A stretch of 64,000 nucleotides of DNA, from the NCBI RefSeq assembly GCF_900537065.1, contig NZ_UNRC01000004.1, forward strand, positions 164,340-228,339. The letters run 5' to 3'. The notes under the pieces were generated by a model. The model was not told the origin of the DNA. It ran no database searches and was given only the letters and a program-made list of their open reading frames with translations. Each line of letters begins with the position of its first letter. Positions within the stretch are counted from its first letter, which is position 1. The position numbers and the translations under genes were made by a program. Positions 29,380-38,593 of the stretch are shown here, one piece after another. This DNA comes from Sphingorhabdus sp. Alg239-R122 (GTDB taxonomy: Bacteria; Pseudomonadota; Alphaproteobacteria; Sphingomonadales; Sphingomonadaceae).

Positions 29380-29496
29380 CGAATATCATACCATCTTGTA
29401 GGGTCTGGAACCGTTATGGGCGACCTTCACAATCATGCGCTCCTGTTGCCATGACGTAGGTCACACGGCAAGGATTTTCGCAAGTCTTTGTGGGCT

Positions 29497-30564
29497 TCAG
29501 CCGCGCCCAATCAGCTCCTGCGCCATACGGTCGGCAACAATCGCGGAAGAAACACCTTCATTGTCGCTTTTCTGCCAGATCTCCATCAGGCGTTCAGGAA
29601 TCTGCCTGAGCCGTTTACGCACTTCATTGACGTCGCAGAAACTGCCGTCCTGTTCCGACAGATATTCGAGCGCAACGCTTATAATACCGCCGGCGTTGAT
29701 GACATAATCCGGCGCGTATAATATGCCGCGGTCATACAGCATTTCGGCATGACCGGGCTTTGCGAGCTGGTTATTGGCGCCACCCGCGACAATCCCTGTG
29801 TCCAGCCGGGCAATACCTTCATCATCCAGAATCGCGCCCAGTGCGTTCGGGCTGAAGACATCGGCTTCTACACCCATAATCTGCTCAGCAGTTACTGCCT
29901 TGCCGCCAAGTTCTTCGGCAAGCTGCACAGCGCGGTCATGATTGACGTCCGCAAGCGTCAGTACTGCACCGTCCTTGGCCAGCAGCCGCGCCAGACCGCC
30001 GCCTACACTGCCCACGCCCTGCACCGCCACGCGGACACCATCCAACTTGTCAGTTTTAAGCTTGTGCTGCACTGCGGCTTTCAGGCCCAGATAAATGCCC
30101 ATAGCGGTAAATGGCCCCGGATCACCGCCCGCAGAACCTTCTTTTTCCACCGGCAGCCCAGACACGTATTTGGTGCGTTTCGATATGGCGACCATGTCCG
30201 CATCACTCATGCCGACATCTTCTGCGGTGACATAACGGCCACCCAGGCTTTCAATCGCATCCCCAAACGCGGCCAGCATATCAGGAGTCTTGCGGTATTT
30301 TGCATCGGCCAGGATTACAGCCTTGCCGCCGCCCATAGGCAGGCCCGCCATGGCGTTTTTATAACTCATACCACGGGACAGCCGCAGCGCATCGGTCACC
30401 GCTGTCTGCCGGTCGGCATAATGCCAGAAGCGCGTGCCACCCGCCGCAGGGCCGAGATGCGCCGAATGCATGGCAATAATCGCGGACAGCCCCGATGTAC
30501 GGTCGTGCACAAAATGTACGGCTTCATGTTCATCGAAATCGGGCAGGTCCCACATTGACGTCAC
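29497..30564 (-). CDS. Leucine/valine/phenylalanine-type amino acid dehydrogenase
   Basis: 355 residues of the Glu/Leu/Phe/Val dehydrogenase superfamily, NAD-dependent oxidative deamination. GPAAGGTRFWHY, MSYKNAMAGLPMGGGKAVIL (catalytic Lys region) and the Rossmann motif VAVQGVGSVGGGLARLLA are present. GTG 30564 with AAGGAG upstream is favoured over ATG 30555; longer readings would pass through tRNA-His. The protein most resembles leucine dehydrogenase in length, but the substrate cannot be fixed by eye. Confidence 0.88.
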   Translation of the reverse strand: MTSMWDLPDFDEHEAVHFVHDRTSGLSAIIAMHSAHLGPAAGGTRFWHYADRQTAVTDALRLSRGMSYKNAMAGLPMGGGKAVILADAKYRKTPDMLAAFGDAIESLGGRYVTAEDVGMSDADMVAISKRTKYVSGLPVEKEGSAGGDPGPFTAMGIYLGLKAAVQHKLKTDKLDGVRVAVQGVGSVGGGLARLLAKDGAVLTLADVNHDRAVQLAEELGGKAVTAEQIMGVEADVFSPNALGAILDDEGIARLDTGIVAGGANNQLAKPGHAEMLYDRGILYAPDYVINAGGIISVALEYLSEQDGSFCDVNEVRKRLRQIPERLMEIWQKSDNEGVSSAIVADRMAQELIGRG

Positions 30565-30611
30565 GCCGCGCACTCCTTCTGGCAGAGGAAATGGGCTATA
30601 TGTCCTTAAAA

Positions 30612-30689
30612 TGGGGCGATCGAGGGGTCTCGAACCCCCGACCTCCGGTACCACAAACCGGCGCTCTAACCAACTGAGCTACGATCGCC
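30612..30689 (-). tRNA. tRNA-His (GTG anticodon)
   Basis: Cloverleaf reads cleanly on the minus strand. The acceptor stem GCGATCG/CGATCGC carries the extra G at -1 opposite C73, specific to tRNA-His. The D-arm is GCTCAGTTGGTTAGAGC, the anticodon loop TTGTGGT sits between CCGGT and ACCGG, the T-arm contains GGTTCGAGACC, and CCA is encoded. Confidence 0.97.
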
Positions 30690-30717
30690 ACACTAAGTGC
30701 ACACCCATGAGCGGGCT

Positions 30718-30746
30718 CTTTAGGGTTGCAAGCACCAAACCGTCAA
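30718..30746 (-). promoter_or_regulatory. Putative promoter of tRNA-His
   Basis: On minus, TTGACG (30741-30746) and CTAAAG (30718-30723) are spaced by 17 bases and end about 29 bases before the tRNA 5' end. The rest of the 204-base gap to gspK holds nothing recognisable. Confidence 0.4.
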
Positions 30747-30893
30747 GCGGTGATTGGCCTCAGTAATCATCTTGCACAATGGTTATCCTGAAGAAAGAAA
30801 AATCGCCAATAGACTTGTATTTTGTAATATTATAAAGTCCGCCTGCCCATCCTCGACAGACTTCCAAGAGAATATCTGCTTAACTCCGCAGAC

Positions 30894-31892
30894 TCACAGA
30901 TCCTCTCCCCACTGCCGGTGCACCAACCGTGCCGGAGTCAGGCTGGCGTCGATAAGCGCACGCTCAATAAGCTCGGCTTCACCCAGTTCAATTGTCATGT
31001 CGAGCATGAACCAGCGGGTGCGCACCTGTACCTGGCGCTGCACCGGACGCGGCAGGTTTTCCAGGTTGGAAACCGCAGCCTGCCAGAATTGCCTTGCTTC
31101 TGCAAACCCACCCGCAGGACGCGCGGCCAGCGCACGTTGCGCCCGTTCGGGCGGCAGATAGCTCGGCGCCATCATGGTGAGCAAAACTGCCTGATCCCCA
31201 CCCAATGTATTAATATTAATGGGCGAAAGCTCAGCCATAGGCAATGCGCATACCCAGCGCCGCAATGCTGCATATATATCCGGCGTAACGCCTTTGATCG
31301 TACGCAATTCAGTGGGATCGGCGATCAGCCGGTCAGCTGTAAGATAAGGCGTATCAAGCTGTAGGTAATAACCATCTTCAGCTCCGCCACGTTCCAGGTT
31401 TTGGTCGCTATCAATCCAATCGGTCAGGCTTGCGGCCACAATATCCGCTTCGTTGGCCGGGATTTTGAGTGCGTACATCAGCGATTTGAACTGCTGTACC
31501 CCGACACCATTAACGCGGTAATTGCCCTTCGCACCGCTGACGACCGAATTAAGATTGAAACAGTTACCACCATCGGTCACACGCCCGCGCGCTAGGCCAT
31601 TTTCAAACGGCAACGTGAATTCGCGTCCAACCCAGCCGCTCTGATTGGTGGTCCGTGCCGGGTCCGCATCGACCAGCCTTTTGATTTGGGTAATAGCCAG
31701 GTTTTCCGCAGCCACCGAATACAACCGTGCCTGTGACAATGACTGTCCGTTGGCGGCAAGACGGGTGGCAATACTCACCCGGTCGAGCATGATTGCGGCG
31801 ATGATGGAAATCACAGCAACCAACAGCAGAACTGTCAGCAAGGCCGCACCGCGTTCGCCGCGTACAAAGTGTATGTTCTTCGGGCCACTCAC
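30894..31892 (-). CDS. gspK: Type II secretion minor pseudopilin GspK
   Basis: 332 residues from GTG 31892, which overlaps the gspJ stop by four bases. N-terminal pseudopilin helix ERGAALLTVLLLVAVISIIA without the usual Glu at +5, as is typical of GspK, the tip pseudopilin. The globular part has the SAM-like helices (NEADIVAASLTDWIDSDQNL and TELRTIKGVTPDIYAALRRW). Last gene of gspH-I-J-K; gspL and gspM do not follow. Confidence 0.92.
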   Translation of the reverse strand: MSGPKNIHFVRGERGAALLTVLLLVAVISIIAAIMLDRVSIATRLAANGQSLSQARLYSVAAENLAITQIKRLVDADPARTTNQSGWVGREFTLPFENGLARGRVTDGGNCFNLNSVVSGAKGNYRVNGVGVQQFKSLMYALKIPANEADIVAASLTDWIDSDQNLERGGAEDGYYLQLDTPYLTADRLIADPTELRTIKGVTPDIYAALRRWVCALPMAELSPININTLGGDQAVLLTMMAPSYLPPERAQRALAARPAGGFAEARQFWQAAVSNLENLPRPVQRQVQVRTRWFMLDMTIELGEAELIERALIDASLTPARLVHRQWGEDL

Positions 31893-32506
31893 TGGTAATT
31901 TGCCCCGACCAGCACCACCAGCCGGATAGGTGCCGCGGCCCGGCCATTGCGCACCGATTCGACCAGCATTTCCACCGCTACGGGCAGTGATTCGGGAAGC
32001 TCCGGCTCCCAATTATCGCTCCAGACACCGCGCGAATCGCGGAAACGGAGCTTCACCCTGGTCACACCGGGCATAAGCAAGCTACCTTCACCCGCGCTGC
32101 TGCCATCCAGCATCGCATGGGTGCGCCGCTCCAGCCTGTCCCCTGCCAGATGATATTCCACCAGTTGCAGCGACGGGCGCGGCGTTTCTTCAAAATTGGT
32201 CCAACCGCCCCGCGTCAGCCGCATCAACAGGGTCGGTTCCTGCGCATCGCGTATTTCAAATGCGCCCCGCCTGACATCACGGATGGTGCGCGATGTACGT
32301 GGTACTGCCTGCGCCAGATCAGCATTCAATACGGCAGTGAAACGGCGCATATCGGCAATTTCCTCCAACCGTTCACGCGAGGAATTTTCGGCATCCACAC
32401 TGAACCGCAGCAGCATGACCGCACCCGATGCGATCAGGCCAAACACGAACAGCGCCACCATCATTTCGACAAGGGTGAAGCCCGACTGGGATGATTGCCG
32501 TACCAT
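31889..32506 (-). CDS. gspJ: Type II secretion minor pseudopilin GspJ
   Basis: 205 residues. Prepilin motif SGFTLVEMMVALFVFGLIAS with Glu+5 near residue 14, followed by the beta-rich GspJ domain (ADMRRFTAVLNADLAQAVPR). It forms part of the pseudopilus tip with GspI and GspK. Shares one base with gspI upstream and overlaps gspK by four. Confidence 0.93.
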   Translation of the reverse strand: MVRQSSQSGFTLVEMMVALFVFGLIASGAVMLLRFSVDAENSSRERLEEIADMRRFTAVLNADLAQAVPRTSRTIRDVRRGAFEIRDAQEPTLLMRLTRGGWTNFEETPRPSLQLVEYHLAGDRLERRTHAMLDGSSAGEGSLLMPGVTRVKLRFRDSRGVWSDNWEPELPESLPVAVEMLVESVRNGRAAAPIRLVVLVGANYQ

Positions 32507-32877
32507 CAGCGCGGCCGCACCACATCAAGCGTCACCGCCGAACCGCGACCTTCGGAAACCGCAATATCGACGCGCACCAGCGTGTCATTATCCCCAATCA
32601 GCTCCGCCCGCCGCGTCCAGTTGAATTCACGCCCGAAATTCGTGACTGTCCCGTTCGCCTCCCCCAGCGAAGGCGCACGCGGGTCGGTCAGGATTTCAGC
32701 GGCCAGGTTTTGCGCCACAATCTGACGTTCAAACCGCTGGTCAAGATCGGCCGTTTGCGACAGGCTGGCGCTGGTCATGCGCAATAAGGTGAGTGCAGCC
32801 AGACTGAATATCGCGAGCGCCACCAGCACTTCCAGCAGGGTAAAGCCGTTGCCGCGAATATTGCTATTGCCCGACAC
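32506..32877 (-). CDS. gspI: Type II secretion minor pseudopilin GspI
   Basis: 123 residues from GTG 32877 with GGAG eight bases upstream; ATG 32889 is an alternative. The prepilin motif GNGFTLLEVLVALAIFSLAA lies after an 11-residue basic leader. The rest (SQTADLDQRFERQIVAQNLA, the FNWTRRAEL strand) fits GspI. Overlaps the gspH end by about 14 bases. Confidence 0.9.
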   Translation of the reverse strand: MSGNSNIRGNGFTLLEVLVALAIFSLAALTLLRMTSASLSQTADLDQRFERQIVAQNLAAEILTDPRAPSLGEANGTVTNFGREFNWTRRAELIGDNDTLVRVDIAVSEGRGSAVTLDVVRPR

Positions 32878-33346
32878 GGATATCTCCATTGCGAGAAATT
32901 TCCACGCGGACACTATCTCCCTCACGGCTGAGCACGACCTGCATATCCCCGCTGGCAAGGCCGACCGGATCAAATATCAACCGCTTATCCGTGCCGCCCA
33001 TTTGCTGCGCCACTGTGCCCTCGCGCCATGGCGTAAAGGCAAAAGGTCCTTCCGCATGCGGCTGCCACGCGCCTGCGCGGCGCTGTTCAAACCGGTATCC
33101 CGACGTATCCAGTGCCAGCGCCATTGGCCGCGATTGCAGTACGGCATTGTCGCGTGCAGCAATAACACGTCCGGCAAATTTTTCCGCTTCATTCACCAGC
33201 CGTCCGCGCGGATCGGGGATGGTGAATATGGCAATCCCGGCGACCAGGCCGATAATGAACAGGACAATCAGCATTTCGACCAGCGTAAAGCCCTGCTTAG
33301 CTAGCTGCTGCGTGCTATTTCGCTTGATTGCGTTCAAGAGTGCCAT
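32864..33346 (-). CDS. gspH: Type II secretion pseudopilin GspH
   Basis: 160 residues from ATG 33346. Prepilin motif KQGFTLVEMLIVLFIIGLVA near residue 20, then the GspH domain (LVNEAEKFAGRVIAARDNAV, RFEQRRAGAWQPH). First gene of the gspHIJK set. The usual upstream gspG and the C-D-E-F genes are not next to it; a divergent dioxygenase gene starts 167 bases away. Confidence 0.9.
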   Translation of the reverse strand: MALLNAIKRNSTQQLAKQGFTLVEMLIVLFIIGLVAGIAIFTIPDPRGRLVNEAEKFAGRVIAARDNAVLQSRPMALALDTSGYRFEQRRAGAWQPHAEGPFAFTPWREGTVAQQMGGTDKRLIFDPVGLASGDMQVVLSREGDSVRVEISRNGDIRVGQ

Positions 33347-33513
33347 GTCCACTCGCATTCCATGCCATGCCATATCAAGGCATGTTCCTGTTACGCGCCT
33401 TATGTGCCCTGGCCCCGCCTCGGTCAATATCCCTTGCCAATATCAGGGCTTGCAATTACCCGGCGTTTTCACGAAGAAAAGCCCATCACAACCCGTGCAG
33501 ATGGAGAAGCGGC

Positions 33514-34140
33514 ATGTCCAATGAGGCTGACATCGAACATATGCTGGCAACACCGCGTATCCAGCGCGTACCAACGCCCAAGGCGCAAGTCTTTGCACTT
33601 CGCAGTTTCCTGAACCAAGATATGTGTGCGCAGCTGATCAATCAGATTGACAGCAATCGCCGCCCCTCCACCATCGCCGACCCGAATGGTGACAATTATT
33701 TCCGCACCAGTGAAACCTGCGATCTTGATATGGATGACCCGATTGTCGCCGCACTGGATGACAGGATATGCCGCTTTTCGGGTATTGACCCGCAATTTGG
33801 CGAAACGCTGCAAGGACAGCGTTATAATGTGGGACAGGAATTTAAAGCGCATACCGACTATTTTGAACCGAATGGCATGGATTATGACAAATATTGCAGC
33901 GTTTCGGGGCAGCGCACCTGGACATTCATGATTTACCTGAATGACACTGAAGCAGGTGGCGCAACGCGCTTCAGGACACTCGGGAAAAGCTTCCACCCCG
34001 AAACAGGCCGCCTGCTGTGCTGGAACAACCGCAGACCCGACGGTAGTGTCAATCCGTCAACCATCCACCATGGCATGAAGGTGCGCAAAGGCGTCAAGTA
34101 TATCATCACCAAATGGTTCCGTGAAAAACCCTGGGGCTGA
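33514..34140 (+). CDS. 2-oxoglutarate/Fe(II)-dependent prolyl-4-hydroxylase-like oxygenase
   Basis: 208 residues from ATG 33514 with GGAGAAG upstream. The P4Hc fold shows GQRYNVGQEFKAHTDYFEPN (the HxD iron ligands), WTFMIYLNDTEAGGATRF and the distal iron His with the cosubstrate Lys/Arg region in IHHGMKVRKGVKYIITKWF. Likely hydroxylates a protein or small-molecule substrate in the cytoplasm; the substrate is unknown. It ends 52 bases before the Nramp-like gene and may not belong to that operon. Confidence 0.88.
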   Translation: MSNEADIEHMLATPRIQRVPTPKAQVFALRSFLNQDMCAQLINQIDSNRRPSTIADPNGDNYFRTSETCDLDMDDPIVAALDDRICRFSGIDPQFGETLQGQRYNVGQEFKAHTDYFEPNGMDYDKYCSVSGQRTWTFMIYLNDTEAGGATRFRTLGKSFHPETGRLLCWNNRRPDGSVNPSTIHHGMKVRKGVKYIITKWFREKPWG

Positions 34141-34192
34141 ATTTAAAAAAAGCCCACTTGCCACCGCGCATACAAACCGCCAATCTCACATC

Positions 34193-35413
34193 ATGTCGAG
34201 CATGAGCAAAACCGGCCCCGGCCTTATCGTCGCAGCGGCCTTTATCGGCCCGGGCACTGTCACAACTGCGACACTTGCAGGCGCAAATTACGGCTATACG
34301 CTGCTATGGGCGCTATTATTCGCGATCATTGCCACCATCATCCTGCAATACCTGGCGGCGCGCATCGCCATATTAACGCAGCAGGGCCTCGCGCAGGCGA
34401 TATTGGGTACATTGCCGCACGGCATCACGCGCATCGCCATGGCGGTGCTGGTACTAGCCGCGCTGGCCATCGGCAATGCGGCTTATGAAGCCGGTAATAT
34501 TGGCGGCGGTTATCTGGGGCTGGAAACCATGTTTCCCGCACTAGCAGCGCACAAGAATATCGCCATTGCCGCCATGGCGGCGATTATCATTGCCCTGATT
34601 GCGCTGGGCGGGCTCAAGCTACTTGAAAAGCTGCTTATCGCTTTGGTGCTGCTGATGAGCCTGGGCTTTCTGGCGAGTTTCTTCGCGCTTCGCCCTGACT
34701 GGAGCGCTTTGTTTGCAGGGTTTGTGCCTTCCATCCCGGGTGGTGCAGAGTTAACCGCCATTGCGCTGATCGGCACAACCATCGTGCCCTATAACCTGTT
34801 CCTGCATGCTGCAATGGCAAAGGACCGCTGGAAATCGGGCGACGACCTGCACGAAATGCGGCGCGATACGGTTACATCCATATCGCTGGGCGGGCTCATT
34901 TCACTGGCAATTGTGGCGACGGCGGCTGCGGCGCTGTTTCGGCAAGGTCTGGTTATCAAGGGTGGTGCGGACATGGCGCTTCAGCTCGAACCGTTGCTTG
35001 GACCATGGGCGCGGCAACTTATCGGTATGGGCCTGTTCGCAGCAGGCATTACGTCCGCCATCACCGCCCCGATGGCGACCGGGTTTGTCGTCCGTGAAAT
35101 CGCGGTCCAGTTCCGGCCGGACCTCGTGGAAAACACACATATCTTCCGCTGGACTGCGATTGCCATTGTTGCCATTGGCGCATTTTCGGCACTGTCAGGC
35201 ATGAAACTGGTCGAGCTTATCGTGATTGCACAGGCCGCAAATGGTTTGCTGCTACCGCTGGTGGCCATCCTGCTTTTCCGGCTCGCCAATAATGCTGAGC
35301 TTCTTGGCGAAAAGCGCAATGGCACGGCGCTCAATATTGCGTGCCTGATAGTCATTGGCGTATCGTTGCTGCTCGGTTTCCGTTTGGTCGCGCGAGCGCT
35401 AGGATATTGGTGA
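34193..35413 (+). CDS. Nramp-fold transporter associated with 5-oxoprolinase (YcsG-like)
   Basis: 406 residues, about 11 membrane helices, LeuT/Nramp fold. Helix 1 reads AAFIGPGTVTTATLAGANYG and helix 6 reads TTIVPYNLFLHAAMAKD. The canonical metal-ligand signatures DPGN and MPHN are thus GPGT and VPYN, with no Asp, Asn or Met ligands at those places. It overlaps pxpA by four bases. Bacillus subtilis ycsG beside ycsF is a known parallel arrangement. I infer import of 5-oxoproline or a related organic compound rather than metal. Confidence 0.8.
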   Translation: MSSMSKTGPGLIVAAAFIGPGTVTTATLAGANYGYTLLWALLFAIIATIILQYLAARIAILTQQGLAQAILGTLPHGITRIAMAVLVLAALAIGNAAYEAGNIGGGYLGLETMFPALAAHKNIAIAAMAAIIIALIALGGLKLLEKLLIALVLLMSLGFLASFFALRPDWSALFAGFVPSIPGGAELTAIALIGTTIVPYNLFLHAAMAKDRWKSGDDLHEMRRDTVTSISLGGLISLAIVATAAAALFRQGLVIKGGADMALQLEPLLGPWARQLIGMGLFAAGITSAITAPMATGFVVREIAVQFRPDLVENTHIFRWTAIAIVAIGAFSALSGMKLVELIVIAQAANGLLLPLVAILLFRLANNAELLGEKRNGTALNIACLIVIGVSLLLGFRLVARALGYW

Positions 35414-36171
35414 GCACGATGCAGATCGACCTCAATGCCGATCTGGGTGAGGATGAGAGCGCAGAGGCCATCGCCCGTGATACTGCGTTGATGCAACATA
35501 TCAGCAGTTGCAATATCGCCTGTGGCGGCCATGCCGGATCAGCAGAACTGATGCGCACCATGCTGATGGAAGCTACAAAAGCAGGCATTGCTGCGGGTGC
35601 GCACCCTTCTTATCCTGATCGTGCAGGTTTCGGGCGCACCGCCATGAATATCGCACCTGAGGCGCTCTGTCAGAGCTTGATAAGCCAGATACAGGCGCTC
35701 ACGGACATTGCCGCCGAAATGGCTGTTCCGCTTACCCATATCAAGCCGCATGGCGCGCTGTATAATGATCTGGCCGCCGACCATGCACTGGCAGATACAG
35801 TGGCATCTGCCCTCCATGGCGCCTTTCCCGATCTTAAGATTGTTGGACTTGCGCACAGCCTATTTGAACATGCGGTCCATGGTACAGGGGCGGTTTTTGT
35901 GCGCGAGGCCTTTATCGACCGCCGCTACACCAGGGACAGGGAGCTGGTGCCAAGGTCATGTGATGATGCAGTCCTGCGGGATGAAAAAACGCGCATAGCG
36001 CAGGCACTGTCGCTTGTGCGGGACAATATTGCTTTGGCGGATAATGGTGAGCCGATAGAGATTGCCCCGCAAAGCCTGTGTATTCATTCCGACAGCCCCG
36101 GTGCAGTGCAAACTGCAGATGCAATAAACACCGCGCTTGCCCGTGAAGGTGTGAAAGTCACCACGCCATGA
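35410..36171 (+). CDS. pxpA: 5-oxoprolinase subunit A (LamB/YcsF family)
   Basis: 253 residues from GTG 35410, which has AGGA five bases upstream and overlaps the transporter stop; ATG 35419 is the alternative. The opening IDLNADLGEDES and the segments SCNIACGGHAGSAELM, GAHPSYPDRAGFGR and HIKPHGALYNDLA define LamB/YcsF. With PxpB and PxpC it hydrolyses 5-oxoproline to glutamate using ATP. Second gene of the transporter-pxpA-pxpB-pxpC operon, all joined by four-base overlaps. Confidence 0.95.
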   Translation: MSTMQIDLNADLGEDESAEAIARDTALMQHISSCNIACGGHAGSAELMRTMLMEATKAGIAAGAHPSYPDRAGFGRTAMNIAPEALCQSLISQIQALTDIAAEMAVPLTHIKPHGALYNDLAADHALADTVASALHGAFPDLKIVGLAHSLFEHAVHGTGAVFVREAFIDRRYTRDRELVPRSCDDAVLRDEKTRIAQALSLVRDNIALADNGEPIEIAPQSLCIHSDSPGAVQTADAINTALAREGVKVTTP

Positions 36172-36824
36172 ACGGCCATGACATCTATCTGGCCGATGAC
36201 TGGATATTGCTTCGCGATCTGGAACCAGCCGCCATATGGCGACTCACAGCGGCCGCTGACACTCAAGTAGAATGGCAGGAAATAGTCCCGGGAATAGACA
36301 GCCTGGCGCTTAAATATGACCCGCTGGTACTGGATTTAGAGGCGGCACGGATGTTGGCTGTGCAATTATATGATCGCGCCGACACAGTCACGCCGCAGCT
36401 CGCAAAACCAATCACCCTGTCCATATGTTATGACCTCCAGTTCGGACCAGATCAGGCGCTCGTTGCAACACATCTGGGTATAGAAATTGCCGACCTGCCA
36501 GACTGGCACATGGCACAGGATTACCATGTCGCCATGCTCGGCTTTCTACCTGGTTTTGCCTATCTGCAAAGCGCAGCGGAAATTGTCGATATTCCGCGCC
36601 TTGACGCCCCCCGCGCCTGTATTGCCGCAGGGTCTGTAGGGTTACTTGGACAGCAATGTGGTCTTTACCCTGTGGAAGGTCCCGGTGGCTGGCCCGTTAT
36701 CGGGCGTATTGCCGCCAGCCTCTTCGATACTGGCAAAACTCCGCCCGCACTGCTTTCACCCGGTCAGAAAGTCAGCTTCCGTGCCATATCGCGCGCAGAA
36801 TTTAACGCACTGGATGCACCATGA
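36168..36824 (+). CDS. pxpB: 5-oxoprolinase subunit B (KipI family)
   Basis: 218 residues. Family segments: YDPLVLDLEAARMLA, ICYDLQFGPD (canonical CYDxxFGxDL), AMLGFLPGFAYL and the final GGWPVIGRIAASLFD with SPGQKVSFRAIS. Works with PxpC as the carboxyltransferase-like half of 5-oxoprolinase. Overlaps both neighbours by four bases (ATGA). Confidence 0.95.
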   Translation: MNGHDIYLADDWILLRDLEPAAIWRLTAAADTQVEWQEIVPGIDSLALKYDPLVLDLEAARMLAVQLYDRADTVTPQLAKPITLSICYDLQFGPDQALVATHLGIEIADLPDWHMAQDYHVAMLGFLPGFAYLQSAAEIVDIPRLDAPRACIAAGSVGLLGQQCGLYPVEGPGGWPVIGRIAASLFDTGKTPPALLSPGQKVSFRAISRAEFNALDAP

Positions 36825-37765
36825 GCTTCACGGTCATCACAGCGGGTCTGCAGGCCAGCATTCAGGGGGCGCCGTACCGTACCATGCGCGGCAGCGCTAT
36901 CCCCGCATGCGGCGCGGCCGATCCACTGTCACTTGCACTGGCCAATCGCCTGCTTGGCAAACCTTCAGGCGCGCTTGCCATTGAAATTACGGCAACGGCC
37001 TGCGCCTTTCGCACTGATATGAGCATGCATATCGCGCTAACCGGCGCGGCGCAGCGGCTTTATATCAATGACAGGTCTGTCTCGCCGCATGCCAGCCACG
37101 CTGTTCACGGCGGAGACACCATCATCATTTCTGCACCAGACACTGGTGTGCGTTCCTACCTTGCCCTCTCGCATGATATAGATGTTCCGCGCCCTTTCGA
37201 AAACGGCTCCACCTGCTTTAGCGGAGGGTTTGGCGGACTTGATGGCCGCGCACTCGAAAATGGTGATGTGCTATCTCTCCGGACCGGACAGTTCAGTGTC
37301 CCGGACAACGTTACACCACCAGGGTTGCGCCCTGTTTTTACCGGAGGCTTCCTGCTCCGCTATGTCGAGGGAGCCGAGCATGGCTATCTTGATGCCGACA
37401 GTGCCGCCTGGCTGTCCAGTCAGCAATGGCGGGCTTCGCCGCGCATGAACCGCATGGGAATTGCCTTGGATGGCCCCGTTCTCTCACTTGCAGATAAGAA
37501 AAACCTGCCCAGCGGCGCGGTATTCCCCGGCACTATCCAATGCCCACCTAGTGGACAGCCGTTCCTGCTTGGCGTGGATGGGCAGACCAGCGGCGGCTAT
37601 CCATGCATTGCACAGATAATCCGCGCCGACCGGCATTTAATTGGTCAGATACGGCCGGGCGACACCCTGAAGCTGGTACGCAAAAGACCGTTACAGGCAC
37701 AACAGATTTACCGCCAGAAAATGGATTTCTGGCGGCAATATCTACCGGACTTCCGGCTGGATTAA
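36821..37765 (+). CDS. pxpC: 5-oxoprolinase subunit C (KipA family)
   Basis: 314 residues. VITAGLQASIQGAPYRTMRG, the GAADPLSLALANRLLGKPSG segment and the later RMNRMGIALDGP mark the biotin-dependent carboxyltransferase-like family. SGGYPCIAQIIRADRHLIGQ lies near the C-terminus. Final gene of the operon; a hairpin (37773-37789) and T-run follow and may end the transcript. Confidence 0.95.
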   Translation: MSFTVITAGLQASIQGAPYRTMRGSAIPACGAADPLSLALANRLLGKPSGALAIEITATACAFRTDMSMHIALTGAAQRLYINDRSVSPHASHAVHGGDTIIISAPDTGVRSYLALSHDIDVPRPFENGSTCFSGGFGGLDGRALENGDVLSLRTGQFSVPDNVTPPGLRPVFTGGFLLRYVEGAEHGYLDADSAAWLSSQQWRASPRMNRMGIALDGPVLSLADKKNLPSGAVFPGTIQCPPSGQPFLLGVDGQTSGGYPCIAQIIRADRHLIGQIRPGDTLKLVRKRPLQAQQIYRQKMDFWRQYLPDFRLD

Positions 37766-37772
37766 TATGGCA

Positions 37773-37804
37773 GCGTCTACGCGAGACGCACGCAGCTATT
37801 TTTT
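37773..37804 (+). terminator. Probable terminator of the pxp operon
   Basis: GCGTCT-ACGCG-AGACGC hairpin (37773-37789), with a T6 run at 37799-37804 beginning nine bases later. The T-run lies inside the end of the convergent rpmE, so the two transcripts meet here. The gap before the T-run weakens the call. Confidence 0.5.
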
Positions 37805-38023
37805 GAGCGAAAGACCGCCGAAACGCTTGTTAAAGCGGGCCACCTGACCGCCTTCCTGCATCAGGCGCTGATTGCCGCCGGTCCATGCAGGGTGCGATGT
37901 CGGGTCAATGTCGAGCGCCAGTGTTTCACCTTCGCTGCCCCAGGTGGAGCGCGTCTGGAACTCTGTGCCGTCTGTCATTTTGACAGTGATCATGTGGTAA
38001 TCGGGGTGAATATCGGTTTTCAT
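37796..38023 (-). CDS. rpmE: 50S ribosomal protein L31
   Basis: 75 residues, [20 protein letters not shown], then the [13 protein letters not shown] segment. It lacks the CxxC zinc pair, so it is a zinc-free form, as in many alphaproteobacteria. Stands after fabZ on the same strand, where lpxA would often be. Confidence 0.95.
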   Translation of the reverse strand: MKTDIHPDYHMITVKMTDGTEFQTRSTWGSEGETLALDIDPTSHPAWTGGNQRLMQEGGQVARFNKRFGGLSLKK

Positions 38024-38119
38024 GTCTTTATCTCCGGTGCGGCTGGTTTCCGACCAGCCAAGGAATCTGTAAAGCGCGGCTGATACCCGCGCTGAAAACG
38101 AAATGCAAGCAATTAGGCG

Positions 38120-38587
38120 TTAATTCGGCGCGTCGGCAATCATTGCGGTGAAGCTTACTTCACATGCGGTCTTATCGCCAATTTTGGCTTCCCCGCTAAA
38201 TTTGCAGACACGTGCGCGTTTCTGCTCGAACTTCACATGCAGATCAAGCAGGACGCCCGGCTCTACGGGTGCGCGGAATTTCGCATTTTCGATGGCCATA
38301 AAATAGACCAGTTTATCACTACCAGCGAGATCCAGCGATTCGACCGCAAGCACGCCTGCCGCCTGAGCCAAGGCTTCAACAATGAGCACACCCGGCATAA
38401 TCGGGCGTCCCGGGAAATGGCCCTGAAAGAACTGTTCATTCATCGTCACCGCTTTCACGGCATGAATCGATTCGTCCTTGGTCAGCCGCTCCACCCGATC
38501 AACCAGAAGCAACGGATAGCGGTGCGGCAAAGCTGCCATCACCTTGGTTACATCATAGGGCTGATCGGCTGGAGAGCTGTCTGTCAT
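38120..38587 (-). CDS. fabZ: 3-hydroxyacyl-[ACP] dehydratase FabZ
   Basis: 155 residues, hot-dog fold. [16 protein letters not shown] and the catalytic His in [20 protein letters not shown] with the downstream [13 protein letters not shown] helix identify FabZ. Dehydrates hydroxyacyl-ACP in fatty acid synthesis. It directly follows skp, with no lpxD before it and no lpxA after it. Confidence 0.97.
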   Translation of the reverse strand: MTDSSPADQPYDVTKVMAALPHRYPLLLVDRVERLTKDESIHAVKAVTMNEQFFQGHFPGRPIMPGVLIVEALAQAAGVLAVESLDLAGSDKLVYFMAIENAKFRAPVEPGVLLDLHVKFEQKRARVCKFSGEAKIGDKTACEVSFTAMIADAPN

Positions 38588-38593
38588 CGGTAA

